A stretch of DNA of 13,511 nt from Campylobacter sp. UBA1713. GTDB taxonomy: Bacteria; Campylobacterota; Campylobacteria; Campylobacterales; Campylobacteraceae. The stretch is from assembly GCA_002317305.1 (NCBI GenBank), contig DCIZ01000110.1, positions 1-13,511 on the forward strand, in the 5' to 3' direction. Of this stretch, positions 4,969-12,010 are shown one piece after another. The translations under genes were made by a program, and so were the position numbers. Every line of letters begins with the position of its first letter. Within the stretch, counting starts at the first letter, position 1. The notes under the pieces were generated by a model. It was given only the letters and a program-made list of their open reading frames with translations. It was not told the origin of the DNA and searched no databases.

Positions 4969-6121
4969 CGAAAATTACGCTCGTTACGCAGCAGTTTTGG
5001 TGCATTCTGTTGTCAAAAACTCAACAGGCAAATTTGCTTTTTACATCATCACAAATAGCTTTAGCACAAAAACAACAGACGCACTACAAAAATTCGGCGA
5101 AGCCATAGCACCTCACACGCTAAACATTTGCACCATCGACACCACTTCGCTCGATGCGCTGCCTTCACTCAACGGCAACAAAGCTACCTACTTTCGCCTC
5201 TTTCTCTCACGCGTTTTGCCGCCAGAAGTCGCCACTTGTCTCTACCTCGACACAGACATGCTTTGCACGGGCGACATTTCGCCGCTTTTTGAGACAAATT
5301 TAGAAGGCGCACTTTGTGCGGCTGTGCGTGAAAACGCCAAACGCTCGCGCGAATTTTTAGCACCTTTGAGCCCAAATTTACCAAGAATCAAATTTAACGC
5401 TAGCTACTTTAACGCCGGCGTTTTGCTAATAGACCTAAAAAAGTGGCGCGAGGAGCGAGTAGAGGAGCAACTGCTACACATAGTGCAAAACTACCGACTA
5501 GTCTTTCACGACCAAGACGCGTTAAACGCCGTTTTAAAGTCGCGTGTGAAAATTTTGCCTTTTGAGTGGAATTTTTTTGCGAGTGCCTTTTTTTACCCCA
5601 TCGCACGTGATGTGCGGCGTAAATTTTACGTAAATTACACACAAAGCGAGCTTTTAAGCGCTGCGTCAAATTTGCGACTCGTGCACTTTTTACACGCGGA
5701 CAAAAAGCCGTGGCAAAACGCTTTTGTGGCGTTTTTTCGTGGCGAATTTGTCGGGCAAAAGTGGTGGCGAGAGGCGAGAGAAACGCCAGTTTTTGGCGGG
5801 CTTTTAAAAGAGCCAAAGATGCGTTTTGAGGTCAAATTTGGTCTTTTTGTTTTGCGAGAGTTTGGCTCATGGCGTGGCATTTTTGGCTTGCCTTTTGCCA
5901 CTTTTCGTTTTGCTCGTGAAACAAATTTGGCGGCGTGTTTTAAGACGCTTGACGAGCCAAATAGCGAAATTTACAACACCGCTAGCGAAGTCGGACGGGC
6001 GGTTTTTGAGACACTTTGGCGTGTGAAAAACGGCGGACTAAAAGGGCGTCTAAAAGCCTTTTCGCTTTGGTTTAGAGTGCGAAACATAAAAAAACGCATA
6101 GAAAAATTCGGAAGAATCTAA
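4943..6121 (+). CDS. Family 8 glycosyltransferase, probably surface-glycan synthesis
   Basis: 392 aa. GT8 enzymes such as LgtC add hexoses from UDP-sugars to lipooligosaccharide, using Mn2+. Seen here: the N-terminal HIVLSCNENYARYAAVLVHS (3-22), the DXD metal motif in LYLDTDMLCTGD (103-105), SYFNAGVLLIDLKKW (154-168), HDQDALN (189-195), and the late metal and phosphate motif HFLHADKKPW (248-257). Residues from about 270 form a basic extension that I cannot assign. The start is TTG 4943-4945, inside the rhodanese gene. TAGGAG (4931-4936) lies 6 nt upstream, and the protein matches the family from its second residue, so a later start is unlikely. Donor and acceptor are not predictable. Confidence 0.92.
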   Translation: MKHIVLSCNENYARYAAVLVHSVVKNSTGKFAFYIITNSFSTKTTDALQKFGEAIAPHTLNICTIDTTSLDALPSLNGNKATYFRLFLSRVLPPEVATCLYLDTDMLCTGDISPLFETNLEGALCAAVRENAKRSREFLAPLSPNLPRIKFNASYFNAGVLLIDLKKWREERVEEQLLHIVQNYRLVFHDQDALNAVLKSRVKILPFEWNFFASAFFYPIARDVRRKFYVNYTQSELLSAASNLRLVHFLHADKKPWQNAFVAFFRGEFVGQKWWREARETPVFGGLLKEPKMRFEVKFGLFVLREFGSWRGIFGLPFATFRFARETNLAACFKTLDEPNSEIYNTASEVGRAVFETLWRVKNGGLKGRLKAFSLWFRVRNIKKRIEKFGRI

Positions 6122-6131
6122 GGAGAAAAAG

Positions 6132-7037
6132 ATGAACGAAATTTTACAAAAAATGAACGACTTTGTGAGCGAGGTCGGCTACGAAAAAGTCAGCGAGCTT
6201 TTTAGCCAAATGAGCAGTGGCAAGATGCTGCGCTCAAAGCTCATTTTAAAAGTGGCGGGCAAAAGCGAAAACGCCGTGCGACTTTGTGCGATTGTCGAGC
6301 TCATTCAGGCAGCAAGCCTACTTCATGACGATGTCATAGACAAGGCAAAAACCAGACGCGGACGCGCTAGCATAAACGCAACCCATGGCGACAAAACCGC
6401 CATCATGCTAGGCGACGTGCTATACTCAAAGGCGTTTGTGGAGGCGTGTGCTTTGGGGGCAAATTTGGCTAGCGTGGTCTCAAAGGCGGTTTGTTCTTTG
6501 AGCGTAGGCGAGATGCAAGATGTCTTTTTAAGCGAGAGTTTTAACGCCGACGAGGCGCGATATTTTGAGATGATTCACAACAAAACGGCGGTTTTGATGG
6601 AAGCCAGCGCGCACGCTGCTGCTTTGCTGGCGGGGTTTGACGAAAGCGAAGTGGAGCGGTTTGCGGCTTACGGCAAAAATTTAGGGCTTGCTTTTCAGGT
6701 GATAGATGACGTGCTAGACGTTACACAAGACGCCGCAAAGCTAGGCAAACCAGCGTTTAACGACTTTGCGGAGGGGAAAACTACACTGCCTTACATATAT
6801 TTGTTTGAGCGTTTGGGCGAGCGTGGAGAGGAGCAAGCGCAGGCAAAACTACTCTCGTTTTTCAAAAAACCTTTGTGTTTAGAAGAGCAAATTTGGCTAC
6901 GTGAAAAGTTTCGTGAAACGGGCGCGCTAGAAAAGGCGGTCAAAAAGGCGCGTGAATTTGGCGAAAAGGCGGTGAGTTTGGCGGGGTCAAGTGAGCTAAA
7001 AGAGATAGCAAAAGCGATGATAGAGCGTGAGTTTTAA
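6132..7037 (+). CDS. ispB: Polyprenyl (probably octaprenyl) diphosphate synthase
   Basis: 301 aa trans-isoprenyl diphosphate synthase, which condenses isopentenyl diphosphate onto an allylic primer with Mg2+. Both aspartate-rich motifs are intact: LLHDDVIDKAKTRRGR (DDVID 66-70) and FQVIDDVLD (DDVLD 192-196). The GK at 30-31 and R34 stand for the usual GGKRxRP block, here changed to SSGKMLRSK. The residues before the first motif are small (A60, A61, S62), as in long-chain enzymes, so a quinone side chain is more likely than farnesyl diphosphate. It starts 10 nt after the glycosyltransferase stop, with AAGGAG upstream, and is followed by mqnA. The symbol is the best guess; chain length is not proven. 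Confidence 0.88.
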   Translation: MNEILQKMNDFVSEVGYEKVSELFSQMSSGKMLRSKLILKVAGKSENAVRLCAIVELIQAASLLHDDVIDKAKTRRGRASINATHGDKTAIMLGDVLYSKAFVEACALGANLASVVSKAVCSLSVGEMQDVFLSESFNADEARYFEMIHNKTAVLMEASAHAAALLAGFDESEVERFAAYGKNLGLAFQVIDDVLDVTQDAAKLGKPAFNDFAEGKTTLPYIYLFERLGERGEEQAQAKLLSFFKKPLCLEEQIWLREKFRETGALEKAVKKAREFGEKAVSLAGSSELKEIAKAMIEREF

Positions 7038-7048
7038 AAGGATGCGAC

Positions 7049-7726
7049 ATGATTTTTGGCAAGATAGACTACCTAAATTTACTTCCGTTTCACGTGTTTC
7101 TAAAAGGCACAAATTTGCAAAGTAGCCAAAAAGCTGCCATAGAGTGGAAAAAAGGCGTGCCGAGCAAGCTTTGCGGCGAGCTAAAAAAGAGGCGAGTAGA
7201 TGCAGCTGTCATCTCTAGCGTGGAGGCAAATTTGCCACGTTTTAGGCGAGTTGGGCTAGGCATTTGCGCTTTTGGCGATGTAAAATCTGTGCTGGTGCGT
7301 AAAAATTCGCCACTCAAATTTGACCCCGCTAGCCGCACGTCAAACGCACTTGCGAGGCTTCTGGGCTTAAACGGCGAAGTGCTCATAGGCGACCGCGCTT
7401 TAAAGGCGCTTTTAAGCGAGGGCGAAGAGGCGTTTTTTGACCTCGCAAATGAGTGGAAAAAGCGGCACAAACTCCCTTTTGTTTTTGGGATTCTAACGCT
7501 AAACGGGCGGTGCGAAAAGCTAGAACGCTTGGCGAAAAAATTTGTGCGAAAAAAGGTAAAAATTCCACGTTTTGTTTTAGAGAGTTACGCAAAGAGTCGC
7601 GGCGTGAGCTGTGAGCAGATTCTTTGGTATTTGGGCTTTATCTACTACAAAATGGAGCAAAAAGAGTGGCGAAGTTTGCGTAAATTTTACTTTGAGCTGA
7701 GAAACAAAACGCCAAAAATGCGTTAA
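7049..7726 (+). CDS. mqnA: Chorismate dehydratase of the futalosine menaquinone pathway
   Basis: 225 aa, MqnA-type periplasmic-binding-protein fold working in the cytoplasm. It dehydrates chorismate to 3-enolpyruvylbenzoate, the first committed step of the futalosine route used by Campylobacterota. Evidence: the N-terminal GKIDYLNLLPFH (4-15), DAAVISSVE (51-59), LIGDRAL (112-118), and DLANEWKKRHKLPFVFGI (131-148), matching the family's DLGxxWxxxTGLPFVFA block. It is shorter than many homologues of about 270 aa, as epsilonproteobacterial versions tend to be. The Shine-Dalgarno AAAGGA precedes the ATG, 11 nt after the polyprenyl synthase stop. The pairing of side-chain and head-group enzymes supports both calls. 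MqnD is a related fold but fits less well. Confidence 0.85.
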   Translation: MIFGKIDYLNLLPFHVFLKGTNLQSSQKAAIEWKKGVPSKLCGELKKRRVDAAVISSVEANLPRFRRVGLGICAFGDVKSVLVRKNSPLKFDPASRTSNALARLLGLNGEVLIGDRALKALLSEGEEAFFDLANEWKKRHKLPFVFGILTLNGRCEKLERLAKKFVRKKVKIPRFVLESYAKSRGVSCEQILWYLGFIYYKMEQKEWRSLRKFYFELRNKTPKMR

Positions 7727-7796
7727 AAGTGCGGAGCGCAAAATAAATCATATAGCGAAAAAAATATCAAAAAATTTATAAATAAAAGAAAAAAAC

Positions 7797-9032
7797 ATGA
7801 TAGTAGCAGTTTTGATTTTTGTAGCCACTTTGGCGTGCGTTTTGGTGCGTCCTTTTGGCGTGGGCGTAGGCTTTTGGGCGTGTTTGGGCGCGGGTGTAGC
7901 TTTGCTAACTGGTGTTGTGAGCACAAGCGACGTGCGTGAGGTTTTTTTGCTAACGTGGGACGCAAGCGTGGCGTTTGTGGGCATCATTTTACTCAGCATC
8001 ACGCTAGAACGCATCGGCTTTTTTGGCTGGTGTGCGTGCCGCATCATAGCACTTTGTGGCGGTTCAGTTAGGCTGCTTTTTGTAAATTCGCTTCTGCTGA
8101 CCGCACTTGTTTCTGCATTTTTTGCAAACGACTCAGCCGCACTCATCTTAACGCCCATCATCTTAAACCAAATTCGAATTTTGGGCTTAAAGCGTGAATT
8201 TAGCGTCTTTTTCTTGCTTAGCGTGGGCTTTGTTGCCGATGCTGCCAGCCTGCCTTTTGTCTTTTCAAACCTCACAAACATCATCACCGCTGGCTTTTTT
8301 GGGCTGGGTTTTACGGAGTATTTTCAGCTGTTTTGGTTGCCGTTTTTGGTCGCTGTGGTGGCTAGCATCGCGGTGGCTTTGGTGGTGGGGCGTGGCGTAG
8401 TAACGGGGCGTTTTGCGTGTGAAACAAAAGAGTTTGTGGTAAAAGATGTGCTACTTTTTAAATTTGCGTGGGGCTTTTTGGCTTTGCTTTTGGTCTGTTT
8501 TTTTTGTGAAATTCGCGTGAGTTTTGTCGCTTTTGGCGGCGGCGTTTTGGCGGTTTTGGGCGGGGCTTTGCGTGGTGCTTTTGGGCTAAAAGAGGCGTTA
8601 AAAGATGCGCCGTGGGGCGTGGTTTTTTTCTCGCTTGGGCTTTTTGTGGTGGTTTTTGGGCTAAAAAATAGCGGTGCGCTGGACGGCTTGGCTGGCGTGG
8701 TGGCGTTTTTGGTGGAAAAGGGCGAGGCGTGGGCGGTCTTTGGCGTGGGTGGTTTGGCGGCGCTTTTGAGTAGCGTTGCAAACAACCTGCCTGCTGACTT
8801 GGTGCTGAATCTTACGCTTGGGGCGGAGGCGAGCCAAAAGCTAGTGGCGGCAAATTTGGTAGGCGTAAATGTAGGCACAAAGCTAACGCCTGTCGGGTCG
8901 CTGGCGACACTTTTGTGGCTTTACGTGCTGGCAAAAGGCGGCGTGAAAGTGGGCGTGTGGGAGTTTTGCAAATTTGGGCTGGTGATGACACCGCCCGTGC
9001 TGGCGCTGACGCTTTTGGCGTTGTTGTTTTAG
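7797..9032 (+). CDS. arsB: ArsB-type arsenite efflux permease
   Basis: 411 aa, about 10-12 hydrophobic segments, in the ArsB/NhaD ion-transporter superfamily. Family landmarks are present in order: LVRPFGVGVGFWACLGAG (16-33), VVSTSDV (40-46), FFANDSAALILTPIILN (108-124), and GFVADAASLPFVFSNLTNII near 143-165. GVVFFSLGLFVVVFGLKNSG, LAALLSSVANNLPADLVL and LTPVGSLATLLWLYVLA follow in the C-terminal half. ArsB exports arsenite or antimonite across the inner membrane, alone or with ArsA. No arsR, arsC or arsA is nearby, so control is unclear. The 70-nt A-rich gap before it has no strong Shine-Dalgarno, which suggests low expression. The N-terminus agrees with the family, so this ATG is kept. Confidence 0.88.
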   Translation: MIVAVLIFVATLACVLVRPFGVGVGFWACLGAGVALLTGVVSTSDVREVFLLTWDASVAFVGIILLSITLERIGFFGWCACRIIALCGGSVRLLFVNSLLLTALVSAFFANDSAALILTPIILNQIRILGLKREFSVFFLLSVGFVADAASLPFVFSNLTNIITAGFFGLGFTEYFQLFWLPFLVAVVASIAVALVVGRGVVTGRFACETKEFVVKDVLLFKFAWGFLALLLVCFFCEIRVSFVAFGGGVLAVLGGALRGAFGLKEALKDAPWGVVFFSLGLFVVVFGLKNSGALDGLAGVVAFLVEKGEAWAVFGVGGLAALLSSVANNLPADLVLNLTLGAEASQKLVAANLVGVNVGTKLTPVGSLATLLWLYVLAKGGVKVGVWEFCKFGLVMTPPVLALTLLALLF

Positions 9033-9033
9033 A

Positions 9034-9082
9034 TAGTGGAGTGCGGAGTGCAGAATGCGGAAAACGGAAGGCGGAATGCGGC
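9034..9082 (+). repeat. Degenerate 7-bp tandem repeat directly after arsB
   Basis: Seven consecutive heptamers with consensus RTGCGGA: 9034-9040 TAGTGGA, then GTGCGGA, GTGCAGA, ATGCGGA, AAACGGA, AGGCGGA, and ATGCGGC ending at 9082. It begins two bases after the arsB stop. It is purine- and G-rich, unlike the surrounding intergenic DNA. Confidence 0.75.
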
Positions 9083-9101
9083 GTTTGGTTTAACGATTCT
9101 G

Positions 9102-9107
9102 TATAAT
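9102..9107 (+). promoter_or_regulatory. Candidate plus-strand promoter facing into the convergent gene
   Basis: CTGTATAAT is a perfect -10 with an extended TG-like base. The predicted start, near 9114, would transcribe antisense to the 9142-9624 gene. It might also drive the small ORF at 9713. Confidence 0.4.
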
Positions 9108-9141
9108 CGCAACAATCCCAAATCCTACCCCCAAACCCACA

Positions 9142-9624
9142 TCACTCAGAACTCTCAAGCATCCGTTTTAGTCCGTTTGACTTTCCTTTCCACTCTTTCA
9201 AATTTAGCCCAGCCAGTTCGGGCGGAAGCTCGTCTATGGTTTTTGTTTTTTGTGAATTTTTGTTAAAATATTCGTGGCTACTTGTGCTCACTTTCGACAC
9301 TTTTGTAGCATTTTTTGTCTCATTTTTCAACAAACTTAAATTTGGCTTAAACGTGCTAAAACTAGCCACTTTCGTTACAATCTCAACGCCGTTTAAGCAA
9401 ACACTCTCTGAAATGACGAGATTTATATAGTCGTTTTGTGATAAAATTCTAGCCAAATGGACATTTTCAACAAGCTCGCCTTCGCACAAAAAACCCACAT
9501 CTTCAAACACCAAAATCTCTATTTTGTCATTTTTTGGTCTAACACAAAAACAAATTTCTTCTACTTCACGCTCGTCAAAGAGCGTAATAATTTCGTTATT
9601 TGAGAGAAACACACGAATTTTCAT
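9142..9624 (-). CDS. Hypothetical protein, 160 aa
   Basis: I do not recognise this gene. Residues 1-92 look like a compact alpha/beta domain (MKIRVFLSNNEIITLFDERE at the start, then alternating strands including IEILVFEDVGFL and LVISESVCLNGVEI). Residues 93-145 are a Lys/Asn/Ser/Thr-rich, probably disordered linker. A short end contains ELAGLNLKEWKGKSNGLKRM. No signal peptide or membrane segment is visible, so it is likely cytoplasmic. AAAGG lies 9 nt before the ATG at 9624. It stands alone on its strand, convergent with arsB. The TATAAT at 9102 faces it from its 3' side. Coding is credible from length and composition. Confidence 0.7.
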   Translation of the reverse strand: MKIRVFLSNNEIITLFDEREVEEICFCVRPKNDKIEILVFEDVGFLCEGELVENVHLARILSQNDYINLVISESVCLNGVEIVTKVASFSTFKPNLSLLKNETKNATKVSKVSTSSHEYFNKNSQKTKTIDELPPELAGLNLKEWKGKSNGLKRMLESSE

Positions 9625-9667
9625 AGATTTTACCTTTAAAATTTGGAATTTATCAAAAAAAAGAAGT

Positions 9668-9692
9668 AGCCGGTTGGTGAGACCGGCTTTTT
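9668..9692 (+). terminator. Strong GC hairpin with T-run, terminator or leader attenuator
   Basis: AGCCGGTT (9668-9675) pairs with GACCGGCT (9681-9688) around GGTGA, followed by TTTTT. It sits immediately before the AAGGAG of the small ORF at 9713. It could end plus-strand read-through from arsB, or act in the leader of the small ORF. On the minus strand it is also followed, six bases later, by eight T, so bidirectional use is possible. Confidence 0.6.
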
Positions 9693-9712
9693 ATAAAAGG
9701 AGAGTAAAAGCT

Positions 9713-9851
9713 TTGACGCGAACCACATCTTTATATAAACAAAAAGGATTTTAGTCTTTCGGTGGAAGACATGATGAAAACAAAAAAACAAGAGGGTTAT
9801 ACAACCGCGCCTTTCTTTTACTGGGCGGAATTATACAACCGCTTAACTTAA
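9713..9851 (+). pseudogene. Small ORF apparently split by a +1 frameshift
   Basis: A TTG at 9713, 10 nt after AAGGAG, opens a 13-codon frame (MTRTTSLYKQKGF) ending at TAG 9754. In the next frame, without a break before it, KDFSLSVEDMMKTKKQEG leads into YTTAPFFYWAELYNRLT and stops at 9851. Removing one base in the AAAAAGG run at 9741-9747 joins both parts into one protein of about 45 aa with no internal stop. So this may be a broken small gene, a sequencing error at a homopolymer, or two separate peptides; the second could start at ATG 9771, after GGTGGA. The shift needed is +1, so an ordinary -1 slippery heptamer does not explain it. I do not recognise the product. Confidence 0.4.
9797..9842 (+). 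repeat. Pair of 12-bp direct repeats, 34 bp apart
   Basis: TTATACAACCGC occurs at 9797-9808 and 9831-9842. The copies lie in different reading frames of the small ORF, so the repetition is not explained by protein sequence. CCGCGCC (9805-9811) and GGGCGG (9823-9828) between them can also form a hairpin. Confidence 0.6.
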
Positions 9852-10069
9852 AAATAAATAAAATGTAGATAAAAGTTTAATTATTACACTTTTGTGGACT
9901 TTTCAAAATTTGGCGTGGATATTTAAAAAACGCCTTAAAATAACACTTTAATGTAACTCCGAAATTCGCTTAAAAAACCTCCTAAAAATTTGCAAATTTC
10001 AAATTTAGCTGAAAAAATTCATCTAAAAAGTGCGAGAATTTTTACACTTTACTTTGAATTAAGTTAGAT
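9852..10069. other. AT-rich intergenic stretch without a visible gene
   Basis: No ORF with a credible ribosome-binding site is seen. A short inverted repeat, GGCGT (9912-9916) with ACGCC (9930-9934), is the only structure, and it has no T-run. The right end carries the lipoprotein promoter. Confidence 0.5.
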
Positions 10070-10080
10070 TATAGTAAAAT
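10070..10080 (+). promoter_or_regulatory. Promoter of the first lipoprotein gene
   Basis: TATAGT (10070-10075) overlaps TAAAAT (10075-10080). TTGAAT at 10054-10059 lies 15 bp before the latter. The predicted leader is short, about 25-35 nt, before the ATG at 10112. Confidence 0.5.
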
Positions 10081-10111
10081 CTCGTTTCGTAAATTTTTTA
10101 AGGAGATAGTG

Positions 10112-10642
10112 ATGAAAAAATTACTTATCGTTTCTGCAGCTGCTGCTGCATTGTTGTTTTCTGCTTGTTCAACTACTACAAGCACAGAGCCAGAGGCAAA
10201 CGCGGCTACAACTACTGTAGCACCAGCGACAGAGAGTGTTACAAAAACAGCAGTTCAAAGCACTGCAGCTTTGACTGATGCGGTTACAAAAGCGGGCGGT
10301 CAAGTTGTTGCTGAGAACGGAACTGTAAAAGTTACACTTCCAAACGCAAAAACTTTCCTAGCTGGTAGCAAACTTAGCACAAAAGCAAAAACTGCGCTAA
10401 AGAGTGTTGCAGAAGCAGCAAAAGCTGGCAACTCAACTGTTACAGTAGCATCTTACACAGACAACTACGGCTCAGCAAACACAAACAAAAAGCTTTCTAC
10501 TGTTAGAGCAAATGCTGTTTGTGCTTATCTAGTAAAAGAGGGCGTAAATGTAACTGAGGCTATCGGTGGCGGTGCGTCTAACTTCATTGACGAGAATGGC
10601 AAATCAAAAGAGAACAGAAGAGTTGAGATCGTTATCAAATAA
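10112..10642 (+). CDS. Lipoprotein with OmpA-like peptidoglycan-binding domain
   Basis: 176 aa. The signal peptide MKKLLIVSAAAAALLFSAC has a lipobox ending at Cys19, so it is a lipoprotein, probably outer-membrane anchored. Residues 20-60 form a Thr/Ala-rich tether. The C-terminal part (about 78-176) is a shortened OmpA/MotB-like domain: SYTDNYGSANTNKKLSTVRA (114-133) contains the conserved Asp117, and KENRRVEIVIK (166-176) contains the conserved Arg. These bind diaminopimelate of peptidoglycan in the family. GTG at 10109 is in frame, but ATG 10112 has better spacing (6 nt) from AAGGAG. The gene has its own promoter and terminator. It is the first of three related genes. Confidence 0.85.
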   Translation: MKKLLIVSAAAAALLFSACSTTTSTEPEANAATTTVAPATESVTKTAVQSTAALTDAVTKAGGQVVAENGTVKVTLPNAKTFLAGSKLSTKAKTALKSVAEAAKAGNSTVTVASYTDNYGSANTNKKLSTVRANAVCAYLVKEGVNVTEAIGGGASNFIDENGKSKENRRVEIVIK

Positions 10643-10668
10643 ATTTTAACTCTTTTTTCATTCGGTGA

Positions 10669-10702
10669 CTTCCTCCGTAAAGGAGGGGGTTTGCTTTTTT
10701 TT
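10669..10702 (+). terminator. Rho-independent terminator after the first lipoprotein gene
   Basis: CTTCCTCC (10669-10676) pairs with GGAGGGGG (10682-10689) around GTAAA, with two G-T pairs, followed by a T-rich run to 10702. Confidence 0.85.
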
Positions 10703-10779
10703 GCTTTTTAAATTTGACTTTTATAACTTTTATCTCTACTTAAATTTAAATTTAAAACTTTTTTAAAGCTTAAATTTGT

Positions 10780-10785
10780 TACAAT
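10780..10785 (+). promoter_or_regulatory. -10 box of the second lipoprotein gene
   Basis: TACAAT in an AT-rich stretch, about 30 nt before the ATG at 10816. With the terminator at 10669, it makes the second and third lipoprotein genes a separate unit. Confidence 0.5.
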
Positions 10786-10815
10786 TTGTGAAATTTTTTA
10801 ACAGGAGTTTTAGTG

Positions 10816-11298
10816 ATGAAAAAATTACTAGTAGTTTCAGCAGCAGTAGCTGCACTCGTTTTTAGCGCTTGTTCAACAACAGGCGAGGCAGTCTCAAACG
10901 CAGCGGCAAACGCACAAAGCACCATCGCACAAGCAGCAGCTATTAGCTCACTTGCTGGCGACAACGCCGTTACAAAAGCGGTTAGCAAAGTAAACGGCGT
11001 AGTTAGCTCAACAACAGCGGGCACTTTGATCACTTTGCCAGCTAACGGCGTGGTTAAAAACGGCGCTTTGACAGCAAACGCAAAAACAGCACTTAACGCC
11101 GTAGCAGCAGCGGCAACAGCGACAAACACATCTGTCTCTGTCGGCAAACTAGGAAGTGCAAGCACAGCGACAAAAAAAGTTACAAACTACCTTTCTAGCA
11201 AAGGTGTTAGCCTAACAGACGTGGCAAATTTGGCAACTTCGGACAACAAAGTCCAAACTGGCGTTCAAATTTTGCTAAACAGCGCGGCGGCAAAATAA
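10816..11298 (+). CDS. Lipoprotein paralogue with degenerate OmpA-like domain
   Basis: 160 aa. MKKLLVVSAAVAALVFSAC gives a signal peptide and lipobox (Cys19) almost the same as in the gene before. The body is Ala/Thr/Ser-rich. The alignment with that neighbour continues through LITLPANG, then LTANAKTALNAVAAAA (85-100, against LSTKAKTALKSVAEAA). The helix KKVTNYLSSKGVSLTDV and the last strand VQTGVQILL also match. The two peptidoglycan ligands are missing: TDN is replaced by KLGSAS and NRR by NKV. It is therefore probably a duplicated domain that lost peptidoglycan binding. ATG 10816 is preferred to GTG 10813 because AGGAG lies 8 nt upstream of the ATG. Its function is unknown. Confidence 0.75.
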   Translation: MKKLLVVSAAVAALVFSACSTTGEAVSNAAANAQSTIAQAAAISSLAGDNAVTKAVSKVNGVVSSTTAGTLITLPANGVVKNGALTANAKTALNAVAAAATATNTSVSVGKLGSASTATKKVTNYLSSKGVSLTDVANLATSDNKVQTGVQILLNSAAAK

Positions 11299-11309
11299 AA
11301 GGAGCGTAA

Positions 11310-11966
11310 ATGAAATTTATCCTCTCTTTTGCAGCAGCAGCTGCGCTACTTTTTAGCGGATGTGCGACAAACGCCTACACAGGCGAAAGTCAAGTAGGCA
11401 AAACAACCATCGGCGCGGGCATCGGCGCTGCAGTAGGTGCGGGCGTTGGCGCGCTTTCTAGCTCGAAAAAAGATCGCACAAAAGGCATCATTACTGGTCT
11501 TGCGGCTGGTGCGGTGGTCGGCGGTGGCGTAGGTGCTTACATGGACTACCAAAACAAAAAGCTAGCTGACGAGTTAAAATCAACTGGCGTTAGCGTAACA
11601 AAAAACGCAGACAACACCATCACGCTAAACATGCCGGGCGACATAACTTTTGCTTCTGGCAAAGCTGACATAAATTCTGACTTTAACGCGGTTTTAAATT
11701 CAGTAGCGAAAGTTTTCAAAGAATATGACAAGACCAAAATCTCTGTAACTGGCTACACAGACAACACGGGCAAAGCGGCGACAAACAAAGAGCTTTCAGC
11801 ACAAAGAGCGCAAAATGTGGCTAACTATTTGGCAAATCAAGGCGTAGATAGCGCGCGCTTTACGACTGCTGGACTTGGCTCGTCAAATCCAGTCGCTAGC
11901 AACGCAAACGCAAACGGACGTGCGAAAAACCGCCGTGTAGTCATTAAGCTAACTTATGTAGAGTAG
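11310..11966 (+). CDS. YiaD-like OmpA-family outer-membrane lipoprotein
   Basis: 218 aa. The signal peptide MKFILSFAAAAALLFSGC has its lipobox Cys at 18. Residues 34-77 form a glycine-zipper segment (GAGIGAAVGAGVGAL, then GLAAGAVVGGGVGAY) that can insert in or associate with membrane. The OmpA C-terminal domain runs from about 106 to 214: MPGDITFASGKADI, then VTGYTDNTG with Asp151, LSAQRAQNVANYL, and NGRAKNRRVVIKL with the conserved Arg pair. The order matches E. coli YiaD closely. It tethers the outer membrane to peptidoglycan. The start has AAGGAG upstream and lies 11 nt after the previous gene, so the two are co-transcribed. Confidence 0.92.
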   Translation: MKFILSFAAAAALLFSGCATNAYTGESQVGKTTIGAGIGAAVGAGVGALSSSKKDRTKGIITGLAAGAVVGGGVGAYMDYQNKKLADELKSTGVSVTKNADNTITLNMPGDITFASGKADINSDFNAVLNSVAKVFKEYDKTKISVTGYTDNTGKAATNKELSAQRAQNVANYLANQGVDSARFTTAGLGSSNPVASNANANGRAKNRRVVIKLTYVE

Positions 11967-11974
11967 TGATTCTT

Positions 11975-12004
11975 GTTTTTTTGCGTGAAGTTTTTTTGCG
12001 TGAA
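11975..12004 (+). repeat. Two tandem 15-bp repeats after the lipoprotein operon
   Basis: GTTTTTTTGCGTGAA occurs twice without a gap (11975-11989 and 11990-12004), an exact short duplication with a T7 run in each copy. Confidence 0.85.
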
Positions 12005-12010
12005 AATTTT

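Noticed and set aside
8324..8878. 184-codon minus-strand frame opposite arsB
   Set aside because: The Pro/Ala/Lys/Thr-rich product is typical of the complement of G/T-rich membrane-protein coding; arsB is clearly the real gene.
9668..9692. Hairpin as part of a known riboswitch
   Set aside because: I see no conserved core of a known class around it; only a single stem with a T-run is present.
9524..9754. 76-codon plus-strand frame running across the 5' end of the hypothetical gene
   Set aside because: Its first two thirds overlap the coding strand of the 9142-9624 gene or its leader, and it runs through the GC hairpin. Only the end from TTG 9713, behind AAGGAG, is credible.
9912..9934. GGCGT/ACGCC inverted repeat as a terminator
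   Set aside because: The stem is only 5 bp, the loop is long, and no T-run follows on either strand.
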